The translations under genes were made by a program, and so were the position numbers. The notes under the pieces were generated by a model. That model did not search any database. It saw only the letters and a list, made by a program, of their open reading frames with translations, and had not been told where the DNA came from. A stretch of 64,000 nucleotides of DNA from Bacillota bacterium (GTDB lineage Bacteria > Bacillota > Clostridia > Lachnospirales > Lachnospiraceae), in assembly GCA_023410575.1 (NCBI GenBank), contig JAEYPP010000009.1:1-64000 (forward strand), read 5' to 3'. Within the stretch, counting starts at the first letter, position 1. Each line of letters opens with the position of its first letter. Shown one piece after another: positions 25,167-32,805 of the stretch.

Positions 25167-25790
25167 ATGATTAACAGAGAGGATATGCTAGAGCTTACAA
25201 GAAGAATGACAGTTAGTCGTACCTCAATTACGAGAATAGCGGGAAGCTATATTGATTCAGAAGGTTATGTGGATGGAACCTTTAATACTAATTTTCTGAA
25301 GCTATCAGCAAAAGAAAAACAAGATAATTTGACAATCGCAAAGGCAATCCCGTTTTCAAGTACAAACGAAAATCTAAAGGAACATAAGTTTGAGGATAGC
25401 AAACATGGAATTGTAAACATGTGGCGTCTTCTAAATGAGATGAAATCTTGTGGTTTAAAGAATGATGCATTAATGGATACATTTTATGATATCGTTACAA
25501 AAACATATCAAACTGGCCATGAATATGCAATTTACGTATTTCATGATCGATATGATGTGCCAGTAAAGGCTTCAGATAAAGAACGTCTCGGTGAATCGGA
25601 AGAGGTATTTGAGTATCTCATTTGTGCGATTTGCCCACTGGTTGGAGATTATGAACCTGGAGAAGTAGAATGTGGATTTATCTATCCTTTATTTTCGAAT
25701 CGTAGTAGTGATATTAATCGTATTGGAATTTACTATAAAAATCAGTATCAGTCACATAGAGTAATGGAGCAACTTTTATTAGAAAAATAA
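25167..25790 (+). CDS. DUF4317-like protein, short form
   Basis: A 207-residue cytoplasmic protein of unknown function. It resembles the DUF4317 family common in Lachnospiraceae: ITRIAGSYIDSEG near the N-terminus, a central YAIYVFHDRYDVPVKASD segment, EYLICAICPLV, and GFIYPLFSNRSSDINRIGIY. From memory full-length members are considerably longer, so this looks like a compact form lacking the C-terminal part. It has a good ribosome binding site (GGGAG) and a clean ATG, so it is not obviously a broken gene. The upstream tandem array lies within its probable 5' region. Confidence 0.65.
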   Translation: MINREDMLELTRRMTVSRTSITRIAGSYIDSEGYVDGTFNTNFLKLSAKEKQDNLTIAKAIPFSSTNENLKEHKFEDSKHGIVNMWRLLNEMKSCGLKNDALMDTFYDIVTKTYQTGHEYAIYVFHDRYDVPVKASDKERLGESEEVFEYLICAICPLVGDYEPGEVECGFIYPLFSNRSSDINRIGIYYKNQYQSHRVMEQLLLEK

Positions 25791-25858
25791 GTAATAATTT
25801 ACTTGATATATACCTGTATAAAATGTTACAATAAATTACAAAATGAGGAGGTTTATTT

Positions 25859-26983
25859 ATGGAATATAGAATGATTGATAATGAAAAATGCTCAATTTTA
25901 GGATTCGGATGTATGAGATTTCCACTGAATGAAGATGGCTCAATCAATGAAGTGGAAGCCACAAGGATGTTAGATGTTGCTAGAGAATCAGGAGTTAACT
26001 ATTTTGATACCGCTTATCCATATCACAATAAAGAAAGCGAACCTTTTGTAGGTAGATATTTGTCGAAGTTACCAAGAGATTCTTACTATTTAGCAACAAA
26101 ACTTCCGTGTTGGGAGATTAATTCGCAAGAGGATGCAAAAAGAATTTTTCAGTTACAGTTAGAGCGTCTTCAAACAGAGTACATAGATTTTTATTTGTTA
26201 CATGCACTTAATAAAGACCAATGGGAGAGGATGGAATCCTATGGTATTTATGATTTTTGTGCTTCATTAAAAGAACAAGGTAAGATTAAGCATCTTGGAT
26301 TTTCATTTCATGATGAATATGATGTATTTGAAACAATAATTACATCAAAAAAATGGGATTTTTGTCAAATACAATACAATTATATGGATACCGAGGAACA
26401 AGCAGGTGATAAGGGATATGAACTCGCTGAAAAACTCGGAGTACCACTCGTTATTATGGAGCCAATCAAGGGTAGTACCTTAGCGTTACTTCCAGATGAA
26501 ATTAAAGAGCACTTCACCTCAGTGGATAAAAATAAATCCATGGCATCTTGGGCATTACGTTGGGTTGCCTCTCATTCTCATGTTAAAGTTGTCTTGAGTG
26601 GTATGTCTACGTATGAGCAAGTTTTAGACAATATAAATACGTTTGATAAATTTGAGCCATTGAGTGACAAAGAGCAGGCTACGATTTTAGAAGTTAAAAA
26701 TCATCTACAACGTAGAATCAAAAATGGTTGTACGAGTTGCCGTTATTGCATGCCTTGTCCAGCAGGAGTTGATATTCCAAGGAACTTTCAAATCTGGAAC
26801 ACTTATGGAAAGTATGAAAATAGCGGAACTTCCATATGGGAGTGGAATAATACTATTAAAGATGAGGAAAAAGCAAAAAATTGTATTAGTTGTGGTAAAT
26901 GTGAAACCGCTTGCCCACAAAAGCTAACAATTCGTGAGCATTTAAAAATGTTACAAACGGAACTGGATGCATTACAATCCTAA
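25859..26983 (+). CDS. Aldo/keto reductase with C-terminal 4Fe-4S ferredoxin-like domain
   Basis: A 374-residue predicted oxidoreductase. The N-terminal 280 residues form the AKR TIM barrel (GFGCMRFPL; catalytic Asp/Tyr region DTAYPYHN; barrel Lys in ATKLP; active-site His in YLLHAL). The C-terminus carries cysteine clusters GCTSCRYCMPCPAGVDIP and NCISCGKCETACPQ, which fit iron-sulfur ligation. This AKR-ferredoxin fusion is common in anaerobic Firmicutes, with unknown physiological substrates. A strong GAGGAGG site precedes the ATG. Confidence 0.93.
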   Translation: MEYRMIDNEKCSILGFGCMRFPLNEDGSINEVEATRMLDVARESGVNYFDTAYPYHNKESEPFVGRYLSKLPRDSYYLATKLPCWEINSQEDAKRIFQLQLERLQTEYIDFYLLHALNKDQWERMESYGIYDFCASLKEQGKIKHLGFSFHDEYDVFETIITSKKWDFCQIQYNYMDTEEQAGDKGYELAEKLGVPLVIMEPIKGSTLALLPDEIKEHFTSVDKNKSMASWALRWVASHSHVKVVLSGMSTYEQVLDNINTFDKFEPLSDKEQATILEVKNHLQRRIKNGCTSCRYCMPCPAGVDIPRNFQIWNTYGKYENSGTSIWEWNNTIKDEEKAKNCISCGKCETACPQKLTIREHLKMLQTELDALQS

Positions 26984-27023
26984 ACTTTAATTGACGAAAC
27001 AAAAGATAATATGGAGGAAATGA

Positions 27024-27587
27024 ATGAATAAAAATATAAACCGTTTGACAGCTGGAGGTGTACTGATTGCGTTTGCTATTTTAATTCCTCAATTGTTTCA
27101 TCTAACAGGGGTGCCACAATCAGGGAAAGTGTTTTTACCAATGCATATTCCAGTATTATTAAGTGGTTTTGCTTTAGGACCAGTCTTTGGTTTGCTAGTT
27201 GGAATATTTTCACCAATCATCAGTTCTGCAATGACTGGAATGCCAGACTTAGCTCGACTGCCATTCATGATTTTTGAGTTAGCAACTTATGGATTCATTA
27301 GTGGTTTGTTGTACAATACACTTAAATTACAACGTAAAAAATATGGTATCTATGTATCTTTAGTAGTTGCAATGATAACTGGTAGAGTAGTATATGCAAT
27401 CACATTAACCGTGGCGGCAAATATATTTAATATTGCTTGTGGTGGTCCGATCGCTGCGATTAGTGCAACTGTCACAGGAGTGATTGGAATTGTAATTCAG
27501 ATTGTCGTGATACCACCAATGATTTATTTATTAGAAAAGAGTGGATCTATTGATCGATTTTTTCGTCCATGCATCCAACAATCATAG
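27024..27587 (+). CDS. ECF transporter substrate-binding S component
   Basis: A 187-residue membrane protein with about six hydrophobic segments. It matches ECF-type vitamin or cofactor transporter S subunits (LTAGGVLIAFAILIPQLFH, LPMHIPVLLSGFALGP, GLLVGIFSPIISSAMTGMP). Substrate specificity cannot be assigned. No riboswitch is visible in the short upstream gap. The ATPase and EcfT subunits are not in this window and are presumably shared and encoded elsewhere. It has a strong ATGGAGG site and follows the reductase gene by about 40 bases. Confidence 0.85.
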   Translation: MNKNINRLTAGGVLIAFAILIPQLFHLTGVPQSGKVFLPMHIPVLLSGFALGPVFGLLVGIFSPIISSAMTGMPDLARLPFMIFELATYGFISGLLYNTLKLQRKKYGIYVSLVVAMITGRVVYAITLTVAANIFNIACGGPIAAISATVTGVIGIVIQIVVIPPMIYLLEKSGSIDRFFRPCIQQS

Positions 27588-27653
27588 GGATGTATTGGAT
27601 AACATGTATTACACGAATTGATTAAAGAATAAATAGAACGAAATGAGGTTTTT

Positions 27654-28067
27654 ATGGAACAAGCAATAAATATATTGCATACTGGTGGGTATACCATTGT
27701 AGTACAAAAGGAAGAGCAACAATTTACTTCAACAAAGCGTGGGATTGCACCAATTTTAGAATTAATGAATGATGATGCTAAGCTGCTTAAAGATGCTATT
27801 GTTGCTGATAAGGTGATTGGTAAAGCTGCTGCATTACTATTAATTTACGGCAAAGTAAAGCATATACATGCAGTTGTAATAAGTGAACTAGCAATTGATA
27901 TATTAAATCAATATAAAGTATCCTTTACATATGATCAGAAAGTTCCTTATATTATTAATCGTACGAAAACAGACATGTGTCCAATGGAACATTGTGTACT
28001 TGAAATTAATGATCCAGAGTATGCATATGAAGCATTGAAAGAAGCTGTTGTAAAGTTAATGAAATAA
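27654..28067 (+). CDS. DUF1893 family protein
   Basis: A 137-residue soluble protein that matches DUF1893, a family with a cytidine-deaminase-like fold and unknown role. Landmarks are GYTIVVQKEE, TSTKRGIAPIL, DAIVADKVIGKAAALLLIYG and the cysteine-containing segment MCPMEHCVLE near the C-terminus. A GAGG site precedes the ATG. It follows the ECF S component and may be cotranscribed with it. Confidence 0.8.
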   Translation: MEQAINILHTGGYTIVVQKEEQQFTSTKRGIAPILELMNDDAKLLKDAIVADKVIGKAAALLLIYGKVKHIHAVVISELAIDILNQYKVSFTYDQKVPYIINRTKTDMCPMEHCVLEINDPEYAYEALKEAVVKLMK

Positions 28068-28127
28068 TTAAGACTTAAGCTGTGAAATGAGGTAAATAAT
28101 ACAACTAGATGATAAAGGAGAACAAGG

Positions 28128-28628
28128 ATGGAAAGTCTTATTGAATGGTATCAAAGTACATTAGGTAGCTTCATGCCAAAAGAAGCGTTTATTTTTTTGG
28201 TTTCTATGTTGCCGTTAATCGAATTAAGAGGAGGTTTACTTGCAGCATCGTTATTAAAGATACCTTTGATAACAGCGAATGTAATATGCATTTTAAGTAA
28301 TATTCTACCGATACCTTTCATCTTATTATTTATCAAGAAAATATTTGACTTTATGAAAAAGCATAATATCTTAGGCAGTCTAGTAAAAAAATTAGAGAAC
28401 AGAGCTTCAAAGAAGTCGAAAGGGTTAGAAAAAGGGGAATTTATCTTTCTGATGCTCTTTGTTGGAATTCCGCTTCCTGGAACTGGAGCTTGGACAGGTG
28501 CTCTGATTGCTTCTCTGTTAGAGTTAGATATTAAGAAAGCGTCTCTTGCAATTTTTTTAGGTATAATCATAGCAGCAATCATTATGAATATCGTATCTTA
28601 TGGGTTATTAGGAAATTTAGTGAGTTAG
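28128..28628 (+). CDS. Small multidrug export family membrane protein (COG2426)
   Basis: A 166-residue membrane protein with about four hydrophobic segments and the family pattern LPLIELRGGLLAASLL near the N-terminus plus VGIPLPGTGAWTGALIASLL in the C-terminal half. The family name 'small multidrug export' rests on weak evidence, so true transport function is uncertain. An AAGGAG site precedes the ATG. Confidence 0.82.
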   Translation: MESLIEWYQSTLGSFMPKEAFIFLVSMLPLIELRGGLLAASLLKIPLITANVICILSNILPIPFILLFIKKIFDFMKKHNILGSLVKKLENRASKKSKGLEKGEFIFLMLFVGIPLPGTGAWTGALIASLLELDIKKASLAIFLGIIIAAIIMNIVSYGLLGNLVS

Positions 28629-28713
28629 AAAAAAACCTTCAGCAATTTTTACTTTACTCTCTATAGTTTATGTATGAGATAAGTGTTGCTAGTTATTTTG
28701 AGTTATTTAAAAT

Positions 28714-28769
28714 ACTGGAAGCAGTAGGACGTTATCTAGGAAGATAAAGTTTGCTTCCAGTTTTATTAA
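28714..28769 (+). terminator. Rho-independent terminator
   Basis: ACTGGAAGCA (28714-28723) pairs perfectly with TGCTTCCAGT (28752-28761), followed by TTTATTAAT. It closes the 25859-28628 gene string. Confidence 0.7.
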
Positions 28770-28878
28770 TAGACATACTGTAAATTTTTAGAAAGTAATA
28801 GATGAGTATAAGCAGCTAAAATAGGCCTTTATTTACTTGAAATTAGTAAATTCACAAAATTTTATGAGGAGATAATAA

Positions 28879-30123
28879 ATGAAACGAGTACATATAATAA
28901 CGATTTGTTCCTTGTTATTATTTTTAGCATCATGTAACAGTAATAATAAAAAGAATGAGGATATCAATAAGGAAGTAATCAACAATGTTATCTCACCAAC
29001 TACTGAACCTGATAATATCTCACCAACGATTATACCTTACAATAAGTCAACAGCTACTATACCGAATATTGCTAAGACAGCAGATACTTCGGTTCGTACG
29101 ATCTTTTGTTTGGATAAAGGCTTTGAAGAGGCTGCCACAACTGAGGAAGGTAAGTTTCCAGATATCATTCAGATAAACTTTGATAGCGAACAACAAGAGG
29201 TAGATTTTATTAAATCTTACTTACTAGAAAGAGGAATTTCAAAAGAAGTGCCAGATGGTATGTCATGTTGTGGTGAGAAAAAAGTGGTTGAATATTATGT
29301 GGATAATGAGAATAGAAATATAAGTTTTATTTTACGTATAAAAGATGCTATTTTATTTGATGTTTGTTTCTTTGTAACATTGAATTTAGATGATATGGCG
29401 AAAGTAGGATACCTAACTTATCGTTTTGATGAGAAAATAGACAAGGTCTACGAATGTATATATGATATGACTGGAGAGCAGATGGCTCAAATTGCCTATC
29501 AATATAACCCTTCGATTCCATTTCCTCTTATCACTGAGTATGAGGATATTAGTAGTTATAAAGACTCCATTGGTGATGTATTATTTCGAAGCCAAAAGTT
29601 TTGGATATATGAGAAAATGGCAAAATTTGATGTATCTGGAAAACTAATTACTTATGAGAATGATATATTTGAACCAGACGACATACATAGCCAAAGTGTG
29701 TTCTCTTACGATAAGAAATGTAGGCTAGATAAAATAGAGGGAACCTTATCACAATCTGACCTTAAGAATTATTTTTCTGAGGAAGAGATTGCAGAGATTA
29801 ATTGCGCAGATATCAGTGAGATTGACCTAAACTATCAAGAGAATGGTATGCTAGAGAAGGTAATATATCAACATGCTCCAAAGGTTTATGGTACTACTGG
29901 GCACGCTGGACGAGTTTATTACGATGAACAAGGAAGAATGGTGTATGAGTCTTCTTACATAACTCATGGTGCTACAGAATATTTTTATATTTATCATGAA
30001 GAAGAGAAAACCCCATGGGCTTGTATCTGTATAGATAGTATGTCTTACGGTGGTTCAGAGAAAGATGGTTACGAATATTCTTATGGTAATCGTTATTCCA
30101 TTTATCTATTTCAGTCAACTTGA
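28879..30123 (+). CDS. Predicted lipoprotein of unknown function
   Basis: A 414-residue secreted protein with a clear lipoprotein signal (MKRVHIITICSLLLFLASC; lipobox LASC, Cys19). A Ser/Thr/Pro-rich linker to about residue 65 follows, then a globular region with many acidic and aromatic residues. Repeated short strands such as YDEQGRMVYESS in the C-terminal half recall YD-repeat-like beta hairpins, but only one or two are present. I do not recognise a family. GAGGAG precedes the ATG. It starts 34 bases before the next secreted protein and is probably cotranscribed. Confidence 0.75.
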   Translation: MKRVHIITICSLLLFLASCNSNNKKNEDINKEVINNVISPTTEPDNISPTIIPYNKSTATIPNIAKTADTSVRTIFCLDKGFEEAATTEEGKFPDIIQINFDSEQQEVDFIKSYLLERGISKEVPDGMSCCGEKKVVEYYVDNENRNISFILRIKDAILFDVCFFVTLNLDDMAKVGYLTYRFDEKIDKVYECIYDMTGEQMAQIAYQYNPSIPFPLITEYEDISSYKDSIGDVLFRSQKFWIYEKMAKFDVSGKLITYENDIFEPDDIHSQSVFSYDKKCRLDKIEGTLSQSDLKNYFSEEEIAEINCADISEIDLNYQENGMLEKVIYQHAPKVYGTTGHAGRVYYDEQGRMVYESSYITHGATEYFYIYHEEEKTPWACICIDSMSYGGSEKDGYEYSYGNRYSIYLFQST

Positions 30124-30156
30124 TATATTAAATATCGAAATACAGGAGGATTTTTA

Positions 30157-31674
30157 ATGAAACGAACAAAAAGAGTTATTTACATTTTGGTTTTAATATT
30201 AGGTTTTCAAATGATTCGTAGTAACAACTTTACAACAACAGCCTATGCAACAACTCCTACAATAGAAAAGATTGATTATCAATTTGCTGCAGTATGTAAG
30301 AATCAGAAATATTCACTTCCAAAAAAAGTTAAGGCTAAGATGAGTGATAATACAACGAAATATGTAGAAGTAACATGGAAGAAGAAAAATATCAACACAT
30401 CGAAGTATTCATTTAATATGTACTACGGTACGGTAAATGGTTATTCTAAAAAGGTAAAATTAGGTCTTTATGTTGGCAATAAGCAAGATGTAACAGCATA
30501 TAAGCAAGTGCAAAAAATTACAAAAGAAATCACAACATCTGAAATGACTGTTTTTGAAAAAGAATTAGCAGTATATGATTATTTGAAGCCTTATCGTTTT
30601 CCTAATGAAATTCCTTTTACTTATCGAGAAGCTTTTGATAATGCAATCGTTGACAAAGTCACTGTACTTGGAGAAAGTTTAGAATATGCAGAAGCATTTA
30701 CTGCATTTATGAGGGTATTGGGGAACAATTGTAAGTATGTTTTTGACAAGCGTAATGGGCATATGTGGAATATAGTTGAGCTAGGTGGAGAATACTATCA
30801 TGTGGATGCGGCTTTGGCCAACAGAGAGGGATATAAATATTTAAATACTAGGGATAGCGTAATGAAAGAAATTGTCGAATGGGATTACGAGAAATATCCG
30901 GAATGTAATTCTGTGAAATATAATTACGATTACATTAAATTTAATAAAGAAAACAATCTTAACTATGATAGTGTTACATACTGTTATGGCACGATATCAT
31001 TACCTAAAGGTAAGACTGCACCAAAGGGTGGTTTAAAAGTTGCATTAACTGCTTATGATGAGCAGGAAGTAGATGTCGATGTTGAGAACGAAAAAATTTA
31101 TGATACTTCAGTTACAATTCCCGAGGGAAAAAATTCATGTGATTATGAATTTCAATTAGGTCCTTCGATCGAGGGTTTTAAGGTGATGTATAAATTAGAG
31201 AATCATGTTGGAGATTATATAGAACATGGATATTTTAACAGCCAAGGAACTGTACATAAATATGGTGAGCCAGAAATAATAAAAGGTATGGGTTCTTCCA
31301 AAGTTGATTTTAACATTCAAGAAGGAGAAATCGTTATTGAAGGTAAAATATCCATTCCAAAATCAGATGCTGCACCTAAAGAAGATTATAAGGTTTTGAT
31401 TGAAATATCTGATGAAATTGAGACTCCAGAATATTCAAGATACAATTACTATCAGAGAGTTAGTGTAATCATACCAGCAGGAAAGAGAGTAGGTACCTTT
31501 AGGGTTCAACTTCCATCAAGTGTTAATGGTTATAAAGTGGGGTATAGTAGTTCATTTAATAATAAATATACTATGTATGGGTATTATGGGGAGAACGGCA
31601 TGACAGAAGACGAGGAACCAAAATTATTCTCTGAAAGTGCAAAAGTCAATCTAACTCTAATTAAAAACGAATAA
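30157..31674 (+). CDS. Secreted transglutaminase-like protein with catalytic Cys replaced
   Basis: A 505-residue exported protein (signal segment about residues 1-32, ending TAYA). Residues about 36-110 look like a bacterial Ig-like domain. Residues about 115-220 match the transglutaminase-like core, but where the family has G-V-C-x-G-Y-A the protein reads LGESLEYAEAF, so the nucleophile position is Ser174. The other two triad positions remain (His202 in GHMWN, Asp217 in YHVDA). Two related beta-sandwich repeats follow (about 285-365 and 400-490; GTISLPKGKTAPK and GKISIPKSDAAPK). It is probably a binding or structural protein, unless the Ser is catalytic. Confidence 0.75.
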   Translation: MKRTKRVIYILVLILGFQMIRSNNFTTTAYATTPTIEKIDYQFAAVCKNQKYSLPKKVKAKMSDNTTKYVEVTWKKKNINTSKYSFNMYYGTVNGYSKKVKLGLYVGNKQDVTAYKQVQKITKEITTSEMTVFEKELAVYDYLKPYRFPNEIPFTYREAFDNAIVDKVTVLGESLEYAEAFTAFMRVLGNNCKYVFDKRNGHMWNIVELGGEYYHVDAALANREGYKYLNTRDSVMKEIVEWDYEKYPECNSVKYNYDYIKFNKENNLNYDSVTYCYGTISLPKGKTAPKGGLKVALTAYDEQEVDVDVENEKIYDTSVTIPEGKNSCDYEFQLGPSIEGFKVMYKLENHVGDYIEHGYFNSQGTVHKYGEPEIIKGMGSSKVDFNIQEGEIVIEGKISIPKSDAAPKEDYKVLIEISDEIETPEYSRYNYYQRVSVIIPAGKRVGTFRVQLPSSVNGYKVGYSSSFNNKYTMYGYYGENGMTEDEEPKLFSESAKVNLTLIKNE

Positions 31675-31751
31675 AATAGTGTAATCTATCTGACCAAAGG
31701 TAAGTCTTGATGACTTAGCTTCTGTATTCAAGATATCATACAAAACACAAT

Positions 31752-31818
31752 AAAAGCTGCTCCTATATAGCAATTTCATCACATAATGATCTTGTACTAT
31801 ATAGGGGCAGCTTTTTTT
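31752..31818. terminator. Bidirectional terminator
   Basis: AAAAGCTGCTCCTATATAG (31752-31770) pairs with its complement at 31797-31815 across 19 bases with one G-U type mismatch, with T-runs on both strands. It serves the convergent genes at 30157 and 31845. Confidence 0.85.
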
Positions 31819-31844
31819 ATTCTTGTTAGAGTATGATTTATATC

Positions 31845-32573
31845 TTAAACATCAATTTCTTTCTTCCAGCTTTCCAATAATCCATCCGTAATTGAATGAA
31901 ATAGACGAGTACGGACTCCCGGATGTTCTATATTTAGACGTTTTACAAGTTCTTTTGCGTATTCACGCTTCGTATAACCATCGACTGGGCAAGGATTTTT
32001 TATGACAGGTAGATTCATTGCATTTTTAAAACCAATCACATCGGCTTCTTCAACATAAATCAATGGACGAATGAGAGTGATATCCATTCGGTCCAAATAA
32101 GTAACAGGAGAGAAAGTATAGTATCTTCCTTCAAACAGAAGTGACATCAACGATGTTTCAATAACGTCATCTTTGTGGTGTGCATAAGCAGATTTATTAC
32201 AACCAAGTTCTTTTGCCTTATCATTAAATGCGCCCTTGCGCATCTTTGCACATAAGGAACAAGGATTGGATTCTTTTCTAGTTTCAAAGATAATCTCAGC
32301 GATATTAGTAGTGACAACGGTATAATTAACATCAAGTTCTTTACATAAGGCTTCAACTTTAGAGGTATCAAAACCATGAAAGCCAAGACTTACCGTAATA
32401 GCTTCTAGTTCAAATTTTTTGGGATAAAAGCGACGTAATCCAGCTAAAGCATAAAGCATTGTTAAGCTATCTTTTCCACCAGAGATACCAACTGCAATTC
32501 GATCTCCCTCTTCGATCATATGATAATCATCGATTGCTTTTCTTGTTAGACTGTATAAGTGTTGTAATTTCAT
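31845..32573 (-). CDS. ttcA: TtcA-like tRNA 2-thiocytidine biosynthesis protein
   Basis: A 242-residue PP-loop ATPase of the TtcA/TilS superfamily, predicted to thiolate cytidine 32 of certain tRNAs. The ATP pyrophosphatase loop is GISGGKDSLTML. The first cysteine pair is CSLCAKMRKGA, where TtcA proteins have their iron-sulfur Cys-x2-Cys, and HHKDDVIET follows. A third cysteine is in NPCPVDG. Length suits the compact TtcA group rather than TilS. The ribosome binding site on the minus strand is AAAGGG. It is monocistronic between two terminators or gaps. Confidence 0.88.
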   Translation of the reverse strand: MKLQHLYSLTRKAIDDYHMIEEGDRIAVGISGGKDSLTMLYALAGLRRFYPKKFELEAITVSLGFHGFDTSKVEALCKELDVNYTVVTTNIAEIIFETRKESNPCSLCAKMRKGAFNDKAKELGCNKSAYAHHKDDVIETSLMSLLFEGRYYTFSPVTYLDRMDITLIRPLIYVEEADVIGFKNAMNLPVIKNPCPVDGYTKREYAKELVKRLNIEHPGVRTRLFHSITDGLLESWKKEIDV

Positions 32574-32805
32574 TTATAACCCTTTCTATTAATCAGATCC
32601 CACTATATCATTTATAATGGTCATTTCAAATTTCGACAATCCTTATTATATCATACATATAATATTCGTCAATTCTACATTATATTGAAAATTTCCATAA
32701 TTGTGACAAAAGATTGACGAATTATGACACATTTATAACACTTTTCTTATTTATTCTATAAAAGTGGTCAAGTGAAAAATTAGTAAAAAAAGTAGGAGAT
32801 ATAGA

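Noticed and set aside
28151..28582. A 143-residue minus-strand open frame opposite the small multidrug export gene
   Set aside because: Antisense of a recognisable membrane protein; low-complexity content and no start signals.
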